Virus record (IMG/VR): IMGVR_UViG_3300046011_000964
Coordinates: 1 to 40,210 of that record
DNA: 40,210 nucleotides
Reading direction: 5' to 3' (one strand)
DNA from: a virus
Part shown: in pieces, positions 30,293-37,875 of the stretch
Numbering within the stretch: the first letter of the stretch is position 1
Layout of the letters: the number at the start of each line of letters is the position of its first letter
Program-made: the position numbers and the translations under genes
The notes under the pieces: model-generated
What the model was told of the DNA's origin: nothing
The model's input: the letters and a program-made list of their open reading frames with translations, nothing else
Database searches by the model: none

Positions 30293-32315
30293 CTTTAGGC
30301 GGTTGAATTAGTTTTTCAATCATATCTAATGACTGAGATTGTGTTTTTAAATCAATCCCTGATATGGTTTCCATGGTCTTAGCCTTGGCTAATTCAGAAT
30401 CTGCCAATGTCTTGATTACTGTAGCCCGTGCCTGTGCTGCTTTGGCTTGTGCTTCCTCCGCCGCGGCTGCTAGGTATTGAGCGTTAGGGTCAGGCTGTTG
30501 GCCTTGCATCTCTGCTTGCAATTTAGCTGTCTCTTCCTCAGTTGGTTTAACCACGCCCATCTTGATTAGACGGTTGCGGAAATATGCTTGCACATCTTCC
30601 ACGCCTTCGGCTTCCATGTTAAGCATAGCCATGCTGCCTAATACTTGCAACGTTTCAGGGTCTTGGGTAATCTGCATCATGCCAGTGATGGCCTGTACAG
30701 TTGCCGCCTTCTTAGATGCGCTCGATGGCCCGACATCGCTTACCACGTCAAAATTAGCCATGCTTAAATCGTTCTCTACCTCTACCATGCCATTCTCTTG
30801 GTTCAGCTTAGGCTTCATTAGCGTGACATTGTTAATGTCATTGTTACCGCCTACCTTCTTCATGCGCCGGCCTTCCTCAACATAAATATCCTTTGCAATG
30901 GATAGCCATATCTCGCCACATCGTTTCATCGCTTTAGCAAAATTTGACATGTAGATAAATGTTTGCATATCTAGGCGCTGCTGAATCATCTCCACTGCCT
31001 TGCCTGAAATATTGCTAACCATCTTCTCACCTTGCTGCGGGTTGCCTAGTATCTCCGACATATCCAATTCAGTTATTTGAAACAGTGCGCCCATTGCCGG
31101 TGGGATTACTGCTGACTGCGAGTAAGCAACTGGGCCACTGGGTAAAGTTTGGCCGTTAGCATCGGTTATCGGGTTGATAAGCAGGTATGGATAATTCTTG
31201 ATGTTGTCCTCTGCCCACATCACCTGATGCCCTGCGATCTGCTCAGGGGTTAGGATAGGCTTTTGCACGCTAGACAATGCGCTAAGCTCACCCAGTTTAG
31301 ACAACTGCATATTCTTTAAACGCTGTGCATCTTTAGCTAGGCGTACATGCCCCATGCAACGCTCTACATTGTCCACAAACCATCGTTTGCCATACACCGG
31401 CACGATAGGTATGCACTTGCCAGCAATGTAGCCACAATCCTCTAGGATGCGCCCACCGGACATGATGTACTTATGCACCTTCTTACGCTTAACCTTTTTC
31501 TGACGTATCTCACGGCTACCTGTGGCCTGTAAGGTTTCCTCTAGCTTCTCGTCATTGGCAAAGTCTGCTTCGGTGTAGCGTTCCTCTTCGCCCACCAAGT
31601 TTTCAAAGATGCGGATAGTCTCGTTCTTTTCCTCGATTTTGTAATACTCTGCAACAAACACCACGTCAGGCGTGCACCAATCATATTCATATTGGTGAAT
31701 CTCTTTAGGCCAATCAGTTGGGTTGTCCTCGTATTGTTCTTCATAGGCATCGCGGGTCATGCTATAGATAACATAGCAATGCTGTGCGTCGCTTTTGTCT
31801 TGCCGCTTGCTTTGCAAGTCAAAATATACGCTGCTATCAGCATCAAAGATGGGCTCTATGCGTATGCGCTGGTGGTCGTTGTCGTCGTCCTCTTCGTCTT
31901 CGTAACATGTGCGCAAACGCCAAGCTCCAAAGCCACCGCCTACAGCTTCCTCGAATGCGTTATCGTATGCTTCATTTGCCACGCTGTCCTGTTCATCGGC
32001 GCGGTATAGACCTTGGCATGTATCGGCTAAAGTCTCATTAGTTGTGCCATCCTTGGAAATAAAATCCACAGTAACGCGGTTATTACGATATTCGTTAATG
32101 ATACGAATAACTGCAAGATGCACTTTATTAACTTCAAAGCGCGGCTTATTCTCGAATTGGTCACCTAATGGCCCTTCCCATTGCGCACCGGCTATTGAAT
32201 AAAATCTACGGTCTTGCAAACATTGCAAGCGTTCATCACGAATAGCAGTTTGTATTTTGTCAAATTCTGACAAAGCATTTTGATGCAACTGCGATAGTTT
32301 ATATTCGTTTTTCAT
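30285..32315 (-). CDS. Portal protein (P22 gp1-like)
   Basis: 676 aa. 'RDERLQCLQDRRFYSIAGAQWEGPLG' and 'RPRFEVNKVHLAVIRIINEYRNNRVTVDFIS'-type sequence near the N-terminus, 'PIVPVYGKRWFVDNVERCMGHVRLAKDAQRLKN' in the middle, and a long helical C-terminal barrel-like tail rich in Ala/Gln ('QYLAAAAEEAQAKAAQARATV') fit P22-type portals. It forms the dodecameric DNA channel and nucleates head assembly. One base separates it from the terminase gene. Confidence 0.9.
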   Translation of the reverse strand: MKNEYKLSQLHQNALSEFDKIQTAIRDERLQCLQDRRFYSIAGAQWEGPLGDQFENKPRFEVNKVHLAVIRIINEYRNNRVTVDFISKDGTTNETLADTCQGLYRADEQDSVANEAYDNAFEEAVGGGFGAWRLRTCYEDEEDDDNDHQRIRIEPIFDADSSVYFDLQSKRQDKSDAQHCYVIYSMTRDAYEEQYEDNPTDWPKEIHQYEYDWCTPDVVFVAEYYKIEEKNETIRIFENLVGEEERYTEADFANDEKLEETLQATGSREIRQKKVKRKKVHKYIMSGGRILEDCGYIAGKCIPIVPVYGKRWFVDNVERCMGHVRLAKDAQRLKNMQLSKLGELSALSSVQKPILTPEQIAGHQVMWAEDNIKNYPYLLINPITDANGQTLPSGPVAYSQSAVIPPAMGALFQITELDMSEILGNPQQGEKMVSNISGKAVEMIQQRLDMQTFIYMSNFAKAMKRCGEIWLSIAKDIYVEEGRRMKKVGGNNDINNVTLMKPKLNQENGMVEVENDLSMANFDVVSDVGPSSASKKAATVQAITGMMQITQDPETLQVLGSMAMLNMEAEGVEDVQAYFRNRLIKMGVVKPTEEETAKLQAEMQGQQPDPNAQYLAAAAEEAQAKAAQARATVIKTLADSELAKAKTMETISGIDLKTQSQSLDMIEKLIQPPKVM

Positions 32316-32316
32316 A

Positions 32317-33540
32317 TTACCATTTGTTCATAGTAGGAATTAGATTGACTTTATCAGGTTTCTTAGTTGCCGCCCTGCGCACGCCTTCGCATGCATACCT
32401 AAGCGCATCTATAACGTGATTCTGTTTATCTTCTAACATTGGGATTATCTGATTAGTCAATGGGTCTTGCTTATAACTGTAGAGTGTAAGCTCGTCGATG
32501 GTATGTGTGCAACGTGGGTGGACAATGATATCGTATGATTTTAACCATTCTATGCCCTCTTCCAAAGATTTCGGCCCTTTAACTGCCGCCATTATTTTCG
32601 GATACCCGTTGCGCCGCATGTGGCTGATAGTCTCAGGCCGTGCGCTGTCTGCTATTAGCGGCCACTTCTCCGACTCTGGAACGGTCATAAATAAGTCAGG
32701 CGTGCTGGTAATCTCGCAGCCCACCATGTAAGCCTCATAATCCACGTACAGCGTTCTCCCAATGATGTGACAGCGTACTAGCACCGTAGGGTCAACGCTA
32801 AAGCCCCAATCAGCGCCTAGCCTGTGCATTGCATCGCGAGGTGCTTCAAAGTCCTCTATTTTCCAGTTCTTGAATACACGGGTCTCACTGTTGCGCACAT
32901 ACTCACCACGCCATACATGCATGTATTTATCTGGGTCACGGCGCTTGTCGTATTCCATCTCATCTTTAAGCACGACCGGAAACCACGGATTATTGTCGTA
33001 GTTAACTGGCAAAATGATTGAATCCTTTGGTGGAGTTGCACCACGTAGCAGGACATCTACCGGGTCAGTAGCCTGGCTAGGGTTCCATGTAAACCATATT
33101 TCAGAGTTAGGCTTGCGGATAGTAGGTCGTAACAAGTCAAGGCTTCGCTGGGATAAGCTCTGGGCTTCCTCTACCCACGCCCTATCGTATCCTTCCAGCG
33201 ACTTGATAGAGTCAGCGGTGTGATTCTGCATACCTTGAAAGATAATCAAGCCTTGCCCGTTTTTGGCCTTGATCTGGGCTTCCTGCACCTCGAAGTAAGC
33301 GCCAGCATTAAGCTCCTGAATCTTTAACTCCAGCAGGCGCTTTACTGACTGCCCTAAAGACTTTTGAACCTCACGTACACAAACGCTGCGACTGTTAGCG
33401 TCAATAATGTGCGCCTCAATCATCAGCTCTGCGAACATGTGCGACTTGCCAGAGCCGCGGCCACCATAAGCGCCTTTATAGCGCGCGCGCTCCAGCAGAG
33501 GCACTGCCCATGCTGGTGTTTTAATCTGTAGGGTTGTCAT
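32317..33540 (-). CDS. Terminase large subunit
   Basis: 407 aa, Terminase_3/PBSX-like. ATPase: Walker A GGRGSGKS (26-33), Walker B 'AWVEEAQ' with E124/E125, and the coupling motif 'FTWNPSQ'. Nuclease: D244 in 'GADWGFSVDP', D298 in 'IADSARPE' and D378 in 'NHVIDALRYA', the RNase H-like metal-binding triad. It powers DNA packaging and cuts concatemers. It is separated from the small subunit by two small genes, an unusual order compared with adjacent terminase genes. Confidence 0.93.
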   Translation of the reverse strand: MTTLQIKTPAWAVPLLERARYKGAYGGRGSGKSHMFAELMIEAHIIDANSRSVCVREVQKSLGQSVKRLLELKIQELNAGAYFEVQEAQIKAKNGQGLIIFQGMQNHTADSIKSLEGYDRAWVEEAQSLSQRSLDLLRPTIRKPNSEIWFTWNPSQATDPVDVLLRGATPPKDSIILPVNYDNNPWFPVVLKDEMEYDKRRDPDKYMHVWRGEYVRNSETRVFKNWKIEDFEAPRDAMHRLGADWGFSVDPTVLVRCHIIGRTLYVDYEAYMVGCEITSTPDLFMTVPESEKWPLIADSARPETISHMRRNGYPKIMAAVKGPKSLEEGIEWLKSYDIIVHPRCTHTIDELTLYSYKQDPLTNQIIPMLEDKQNHVIDALRYACEGVRRAATKKPDKVNLIPTMNKW

Positions 33541-33543
33541 GTT

Positions 33544-34014
33544 TTAAACACCGTTTTTCTTCTTTAGCTTTTGCTCTGCCCACCAGATAGCAGATTCAAA
33601 CGCCTGTTCAGTTACCCAAGTCTCTTTTAAGCCTTGCTGGATTTCTTCCTCCGTCAGCCCAACCCATTCGCGCACAGGCTCCTGTTCAATGGCGGCTTGT
33701 GGGGCTGGTGCGGTCATACGATCAAGCAACTCTTCCGCGCGGCGAGTACGCGCCTCAATTGACCGCGAGCCGTCAGCCATCGTCACGCTTATTTCGTCCC
33801 GATTTGATTGGCGTCGATCATCTGTAAGCCGATAAAGCAATCCATCGGCTTGCAGCCATCCATCAGTCGTCACCGGCTCTTGTCTTGGTTTCTGCTCAAG
33901 TGCGTTACGCAAGGCGTCGATTGCCAACCTTGCGTAATCTGGTTTTGGAATCAAGTGCCAACTTTCTCCCAAAGCCTCAAGCGCCTGACGCGCTGCTTGT
34001 TCAAGTGTTGTCAT
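33544..34014 (-). CDS. Hypothetical phage protein (156 aa)
   Basis: Helical protein with an N-terminal 'LEQAARQALEALGESW' repeat-like segment, a central 'TDGWLQADGLLYRLTD', and a C-terminal 'EWVGLTEEEIQQGLKETW...AFESAIWWAEQKLKKKN' region. The C-terminal motif is common in small phage/prophage proteins of betaproteobacteria, in my memory. No catalytic residues. It lies between the two terminase genes. Confidence 0.7.
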   Translation of the reverse strand: MTTLEQAARQALEALGESWHLIPKPDYARLAIDALRNALEQKPRQEPVTTDGWLQADGLLYRLTDDRRQSNRDEISVTMADGSRSIEARTRRAEELLDRMTAPAPQAAIEQEPVREWVGLTEEEIQQGLKETWVTEQAFESAIWWAEQKLKKKNGV

Positions 34015-34043
34015 ACTGTTTTCCTTTTTATTTTGTTTAGTTA

Positions 34044-34061
34044 CCGGCCATCTCTGGCCGG
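34044..34061 (-). other. Stable hairpin with GAGA (GNRA) tetraloop
   Basis: CCGGCCA / TGGCCGG, a perfect 7-bp G/C stem; the minus-strand loop is GAGA. There is no T-run on either side. In the gap between 34014 and 34070 it may be an mRNA stabiliser or processing site. Confidence 0.5.
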
Positions 34062-34069
34062 GTTGTTGT

Positions 34070-34309
34070 TTAATGCGCCAGTAATATTGCCTGAGTTAAA
34101 TTGTCGCACCATGTGCCGGCGCTGTAATCACTCTGGCTATTGTCATAGTCATTCTCTTGTCGCACTCTAATGCACAAAACACTAGTTTCTTGATTGATAA
34201 ACTCTACAACATATTCCAAACCAACTTTTTTTGCATTGTAACGATTACCATCGTTGGTTACTTCAAAGCCTGATTTGTTAAGTTTCTTGATTGCGCTGGT
34301 AAGTTGCAT
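34070..34309 (-). CDS. Hypothetical protein (79 aa)
   Basis: ATG 34309 (MQLTSAIKKLNKSGF) has AGGA about 8 bases upstream; the open frame extends further upstream but that part overlaps the predicted promoter. Mixed alpha/beta sequence: 'VTNDGNRYNAKKVGLEYVVEFINQ', 'SAGTWCDNLTQAILLAH'. This pattern recalls small phage regulatory or host-interaction proteins, but no family is certain. It is the first gene after a good sigma70-like promoter. Confidence 0.7.
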   Translation of the reverse strand: MQLTSAIKKLNKSGFEVTNDGNRYNAKKVGLEYVVEFINQETSVLCIRVRQENDYDNSQSDYSAGTWCDNLTQAILLAH

Positions 34310-34337
34310 TTTGCTATCCTTCGTTGTTGATGGCTCT

Positions 34338-34365
34338 ATTGTATCACAAAAAAACACAATTGCAA
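34338..34365 (-). promoter_or_regulatory. Sigma70-like promoter with extended -10 for the packaging/structural operon
   Basis: On the minus strand TTGCAA (34365-34360), a 16-base spacer, and TGA-TACAAT (extended -10, box 34343-34338). It lies in a non-coding stretch upstream of the 34309 start, so it would drive the gene at 34070-34309, terL, portal and later genes. Confidence 0.6.
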
Positions 34366-34388
34366 GCAGCAACGAAAAAAAGTTAAAA

Positions 34389-34841
34389 TTATTTTACGAT
34401 CACCCGCTCAATGCGCTGTATGGCAATGGGGTTTGCAGCATCTCCGGACACCTCCAGCTTGTCGCCGTACTTCTTAGGTGCCAGCTTAGACAATAGCCAT
34501 CGCCGTGTATCAATCTGTAGCTTTTGCTTTTGCACCGCCCCAGTGTCCACGCTGCCATTTGCTGTAAGCGCCGGCGCTTGGTCTGCAATCTCCATGATTT
34601 GCGAAGCTATCAATTCTTGCAGGTCTTCCCTCGCGCGCGCATATTCTACCGCCATGGTTGCGTCATCATTTAACCAGTTATTAAACGTGCTCTGAGGCAC
34701 GCCAGAGGCTACGCAAGCCTTGTATGCACTCATACCACTGCGCATGCAATTAAAAACGTTTGCAGCTATTGCTTGCTTATCTTCAATTGGCCGCGCTTTT
34801 GATGTGTGTGTTTTCGTGTTCATTGGTTCATTGTATTTCAT
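34389..34841 (-). CDS. Terminase small subunit
   Basis: 150 aa (or 144 aa from the ATG at 34823). A helix-turn-helix lies at about 37-60 ('SAYKACVASGVPQSTFNNWLND'), followed by helices with 'EYARAREDLQELIASQIMEIAD' and 'QIDTRRWLLSKLAPKKYGDKLEV', the last a signature of phage small terminases. It recognises the packaging start site on phage DNA. The repeat-rich gap directly upstream (34842-35052) is a candidate for such a site. Confidence 0.88.
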   Translation of the reverse strand: MKYNEPMNTKTHTSKARPIEDKQAIAANVFNCMRSGMSAYKACVASGVPQSTFNNWLNDDATMAVEYARAREDLQELIASQIMEIADQAPALTANGSVDTGAVQKQKLQIDTRRWLLSKLAPKKYGDKLEVSGDAANPIAIQRIERVIVK

Positions 34842-34849
34842 ATCTAGCC

Positions 34850-34864
34850 TGTGTATAACTTTTT
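34850..34864. repeat. 15-bp direct repeat, copy 1
   Basis: TGTGTATAACTTTTT, identical to 35040-35054; the two copies bracket the GGTAAC repeat cluster, and each contains a DnaA box. Confidence 0.85.
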
Positions 34865-34922
34865 TCTCTAGTTTTCAATTTTAGCGTTACGATTTCGACT
34901 GCATCGGTTGGTAACTAGTAAC

Positions 34923-34936
34923 CCCCCTTAAGGGGG
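34923..34936. repeat. Perfect palindrome CCCCCTTAAGGGGG
   Basis: Fourteen-base palindrome flanked by GTAACC on the left and GGTTAC on the right, so the whole 34918-34943 block is a larger imperfect inverted repeat. Confidence 0.85.
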
Positions 34937-35039
34937 TGGTTACGAAAAGTTACCAAAAACCGCTACTTTTGCCCTTGGTAACTATATCGTTTTATTACGT
35001 TCAGTTACCAAGTTACCAAATTATTTTGTGTGAATAACT

Positions 35040-35054
35040 TGTGTATAACTTTTT
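35040..35054. repeat. 15-bp direct repeat, copy 2
   Basis: TGTGTATAACTTTTT, second copy; a third, related box TGTGAATAACTT lies immediately before it at 35029. Confidence 0.85.
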
Positions 35055-35283
35055 ATAAAACCCTCCAAATTCTAATTCCGTTCCCTTCTTTTCTGGCAAT
35101 CATGTTTTTGCGGTTTCTTGAAAAATAGCGTTTTGCGGCTTGGATTGAATTGCTGCCATGAGTAGTGTTTTCAAAAAAAATACTGTTTCCAATTTCCATT
35201 TTTTCAAATGGGTATTTTCGCATTCCAGAGTTTTTTCCTATTTCAAAAAATGGTGTAGGTACTGATGAATCAATGGTAATCAT
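35053..35283 (-). CDS. Hypothetical phage protein (76 aa)
   Basis: ATG 35283 (MITIDSSVPTPFFEIG) has AAGGA about 7 bases upstream; an upstream in-frame start at 35313 has no such site. 'RKYPFEKMEIGNSIFF', 'SIQAAKRYFSRNRKNMIARKEGNGIRIWRV' recalls a family of small basic proteins near phage replication genes. The basic C-terminal half suggests nucleic-acid contact. It sits between the primase-helicase and the candidate origin. Confidence 0.72.
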   Translation of the reverse strand: MITIDSSVPTPFFEIGKNSGMRKYPFEKMEIGNSIFFENTTHGSNSIQAAKRYFSRNRKNMIARKEGNGIRIWRVL

Positions 35284-35320
35284 GGATAATTCCTTTTGTT
35301 GCTGAAGTTCCAATGTTACC

Positions 35321-37342
35321 CTACTTTTGATTCATACGCAATATCATGGCGCTCGCTTGCACATCGTCTGTAACAATCCAGCCATGCTCCAAGGCTTCGA
35401 TTGTGCCGGCCAATAGTAGCTCTGCTATTGGTTTATTCTGCGCGCTTGGTTTGATGTATTGCTTAGCTGATGCTGCGCTTAATGCCAAATGTTGCATCAA
35501 ATAATCCACGAAAGCAGAACGGCTCAGGTATGGCAAACCATCGCGCAATTCGGCTTTAGCGCTCCACCAAGCCGCCTCAAATAGCTTGCGGTGTTTGTCT
35601 AACTTGCTACTGGCTTTGTTAGTCTCTGTAGCTGGTGCATCGGCCTGTACTAATATTGCACTGGTTACAACCTGGCCATCTTCGTCAATCCATCCTGCAA
35701 TCTCCACGGTTTCAAGATTGGCATATATTGGCTCTGCCATCTCTGCATCTTTAGACTTACGCTGTACGATCTCCATTGGCTTATCGTCCTTGCTTGGTAC
35801 TATGCTAATCTCAATGTCTAACGCACCACGCCATGCACTTGAACCGCGAGCGCGATGCTGCGCCTCGTCTGATACGCCGGTATGGTGTACAAGTATCACA
35901 GTGCAATTAAACTCACGCATAAGGCCTGCGCATGCGTCTAGCATGGTTTTAGCATCCTGTGAGCTGTTCTCATCGCCTAATAAAAATCTATGTAATGTGT
36001 CAACCGTTATGATCTCCGGAACGTTTGGCAATGCCCTAATATTTGTCACAACCCGTAAATAACCCTCTGGTGTGTTTAAATCGCATCCGTCTTTGCTTAG
36101 CCACATATTTAACTTTTTAACGCCGTGTGCTTGCTTCCATGCCGCTACACGACCACGCAAACCATGATGGCCTTCACCTGCTAGATACACAATACCTCCG
36201 GCCTTTACTTTGTGCTTATCCATCCATACACCGCCGCCACTGGCAATGCGTAAACACCAATCAAGCACGGCAAACGTCTTTCCGCCTCCAGATGGGCCAT
36301 GCACCATAACTAATGCTTGTGCTTGTATCCAGTTTTTGACTAGCCAGCTAATTGGTGCAGGCTGCGCGCAAAAATCATCGGCTTGAATTAACCAGTCGCT
36401 AGCTGGTGGATTAAGCAATGCCGCTAGATCATGGCCTGCTACTAAGTAATCATTAGCATCCATGCCCACAATTGGTGGCATTACAACCCGCGCGCCATAC
36501 TTTGCACTGGCTTGGTCAGCATACTTTTGACCTACGCCGTGACTATCGTTATCAGCCACAATCACAATCTCTTGCGTGACCCCTAGTTTCTCGCGCCATG
36601 CTTGCACGACTGACGGCAAACTACTCGCACTGTAAGCCACAACGCATGGCCGCTTTGTAATCTCGTGAATAGTTGCCGCGGTTGCAAAACCTTCGCCAAC
36701 GTATAACGTGCCAGGCTCGTCTAACGTGCCAATCATCCAGAATTTACCCCCAGCCTGCCCGCCTGAGTGATACAACTTACCGCCTGATTCATCTATGTAT
36801 TGGAGGCTGCTAAGTTTGTTATCTATGCCGTAAAGAGGTACGATTAAACGCCCATCGCCGGTTACTCTTGCGCCATGTGGCTGTATGCCCTTACGGGTTA
36901 GGTATGGATGCTGTGCGCTCGCTATACCGCCCTCAACCCATATCTTTTCCACCGTGTTTTCAGCCGCTTGCCGGGTTATCTTTAACTCAGCTTCGCGCAT
37001 GGCTTTGGCTTCGGCCTGCCGGCGTGTGTTTGTCAACTGCTCTGCCATGCTTAAATCGCGGCCAATGTCAGCCCTAAAGTTGATAGCTTCGCCTGTGCGC
37101 CAATCTCCAAACTGTCCCGATGGTATGCCATCGCCATAGATAACGTACCAGCCGGACTTGTCGTGACCGCCTTCGCCCTTGGTGCCACTGCGGAAACGAT
37201 GCAACTTGCCATCTATAGATAGGTCTGCTGGTGGTGTTATGCCGCGGTCTAGCATTGCATCACGTAGCTGATCTTCACAGCTTTTGACGTATTTCTGTGC
37301 AGGTTCCCATGATCCACCCAATATATGCGATATATCAGCCAT
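35321..37342 (-). CDS. TOPRIM primase fused to RepA/KaiC-like replicative helicase
   Basis: 673 aa. The primase part has a TOPRIM core: E217 in 'YVGEGFATA' and D264-N-D266 in 'IVADNDSHG'. The helicase part is RecA-like: Walker A GPSGGGKT (349-356), 'YLAGEGHHGLRGR' and Walker B 'IITVDTL' with D448, then 'VILVHHTG' and 'RGSSAWRGALD', typical of AAA_25/RepA helicases. No N-terminal zinc finger is evident. It should prime and unwind DNA at the phage fork. The C-terminal about 130 residues look like a helical accessory domain. Confidence 0.9.
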   Translation of the reverse strand: MADISHILGGSWEPAQKYVKSCEDQLRDAMLDRGITPPADLSIDGKLHRFRSGTKGEGGHDKSGWYVIYGDGIPSGQFGDWRTGEAINFRADIGRDLSMAEQLTNTRRQAEAKAMREAELKITRQAAENTVEKIWVEGGIASAQHPYLTRKGIQPHGARVTGDGRLIVPLYGIDNKLSSLQYIDESGGKLYHSGGQAGGKFWMIGTLDEPGTLYVGEGFATAATIHEITKRPCVVAYSASSLPSVVQAWREKLGVTQEIVIVADNDSHGVGQKYADQASAKYGARVVMPPIVGMDANDYLVAGHDLAALLNPPASDWLIQADDFCAQPAPISWLVKNWIQAQALVMVHGPSGGGKTFAVLDWCLRIASGGGVWMDKHKVKAGGIVYLAGEGHHGLRGRVAAWKQAHGVKKLNMWLSKDGCDLNTPEGYLRVVTNIRALPNVPEIITVDTLHRFLLGDENSSQDAKTMLDACAGLMREFNCTVILVHHTGVSDEAQHRARGSSAWRGALDIEISIVPSKDDKPMEIVQRKSKDAEMAEPIYANLETVEIAGWIDEDGQVVTSAILVQADAPATETNKASSKLDKHRKLFEAAWWSAKAELRDGLPYLSRSAFVDYLMQHLALSAASAKQYIKPSAQNKPIAELLLAGTIEALEHGWIVTDDVQASAMILRMNQK

Positions 37343-37505
37343 GTGATGCCTTTAAGTAGCTGCTAATGACCTGCAGGGTTGACGGGTGAGGTGTAACCAT
37401 GCCACGCACTAATCTATACAGTGTGTGTGGGCTAACGCCTGTATTTAAAGCTACCGCCCGAAGGTTCCGGTCTTGCAAGGTTTGTTTGATCTCATCCAGT
37501 GTCAT
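37335..37505 (-). CDS. Small helix-turn-helix regulator (Cro-like)
   Basis: 56 aa from ATG 37505, with GAGG about 6 bases upstream; a longer reading from 37550 would begin inside the divergent promoter and lacks a ribosome site. 'LRAVALNTGVSPHTLYRLVRG' is a clear HTH with the recognition helix 'SPHTLYRLVRG'. The first gene of the leftward arm, next to a symmetrical operator-like site, it is the likely switch regulator. It overlaps the primase-helicase start by 8 bases. Confidence 0.82.
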   Translation of the reverse strand: MTLDEIKQTLQDRNLRAVALNTGVSPHTLYRLVRGMVTPHPSTLQVISSYLKASHG

Positions 37506-37535
37506 GATGTCCTCTTTAAAAAAGTGTGAAAAAGT

Positions 37536-37565
37536 TTGCTTATGCGCCATATTGTATGCTACAAT
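37536..37565 (+). promoter_or_regulatory. Rightward promoter of the recombination operon
   Basis: TTGCTT (37536-37541), an 18-base spacer and TGC-TACAAT (extended -10, box 37560-37565). It is about 40 bases upstream of the first rightward gene. It overlaps the dyad at 37551-37565, so it is probably repressible. Confidence 0.55.
37551..37565. promoter_or_regulatory. Operator-like perfect dyad between divergent promoters
   Basis: ATTGTA-TGC-TACAAT, a 15-base perfect inverted repeat with a 3-base centre. Each half is the -10 box of one of the two divergent promoters, so a bound dimer would block both. The HTH protein encoded 46 bases to the left is the obvious candidate ligand. Confidence 0.6.
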
Positions 37566-37577
37566 TCAGCCATGCAA
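37551..37577 (-). promoter_or_regulatory. Leftward promoter of the HTH/primase operon
   Basis: On the minus strand TTGCAT (37577-37572), a short 15-base spacer and TACAAT (37556-37551). It overlaps the same dyad. The short spacer makes it weaker than the rightward one. Confidence 0.42.
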
Positions 37578-37605
37578 CGAACTGATCTCCAGAAGGTTGC
37601 AAAAA

Positions 37606-37824
37606 ATGAAAGTGAACATGACAAACGCACAAATCAATGCAAAGTTTCTCGCATCCACCGATGCAGCTACTAAGGCAGCAATTCTTGCAAACATTGCTAA
37701 GCATTACGGCATTACAAGTGCAGAAGCTTATGACGAAGTTACCGACTCCGAAGCAGAGCATTTGCTTGACTATGTAACAGGAAAAGAACGGGTCGCTGCT
37801 AGTCTTTTGATGAAGCGCCACTAA
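37606..37824 (+). CDS. Small hypothetical protein, first gene of the rightward operon
   Basis: 72 aa from ATG 37606 (AAGG 9 bases upstream); ATG 37618 is a possible alternative. Ala/Thr-rich helical sequence 'AKFLASTDAATKAAILANIAKHYGITSAEAYDEVTDSEAEHLLDYVTG'. The pattern 'GITxxEAxxEVxxxxAExLLDYV' recurs in small phage proteins upstream of recombination genes. No function established. Confidence 0.75.
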   Translation: MKVNMTNAQINAKFLASTDAATKAAILANIAKHYGITSAEAYDEVTDSEAEHLLDYVTGKERVAASLLMKRH

Positions 37825-37844
37825 TAATTTACAAAAAATTAACC

Positions 37845-37858
37845 GCCCCGCAAGGGGC
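37845..37858 (+). terminator. Small G/C hairpin with GCAA tetraloop
   Basis: GCCCC-GCAA-GGGGC followed by TTATAAAA. The stem is short and the T-run poor, so it is more likely a partial attenuator between the leader gene and the Sak4-like gene. Confidence 0.4.
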
Positions 37859-37875
37859 TTATAAAAGGAACCAAC

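Larger units (their letters stand above)
34850..35054. other. Candidate replication origin or terminase-binding region (DnaA boxes plus GGTAAC repeats)
   Basis: This gap holds three perfect DnaA boxes (TTATNCACA, read on the minus strand) at 34850-34858, 35029-35037 and 35040-35048. It has six copies of GGTAAC/GTTACC at 34910, 34938 (GGTTAC variant), 34949, 34977, 35004 and 35012, and a palindrome CCCCCTTAAGGGGG (34923-34936). Its surroundings are A/T-rich. The layout resembles a DnaA-assisted origin with iterons. Proximity to the primase-helicase gene favours an origin; proximity to the small terminase gene leaves a packaging-site reading open. Confidence 0.55.

Noticed and set aside
37335-37550. 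Longer reading of the HTH protein from ATG 37550
   Set aside because: It starts inside the overlapping divergent promoters and has no Shine-Dalgarno; ATG 37505 has GAGG.
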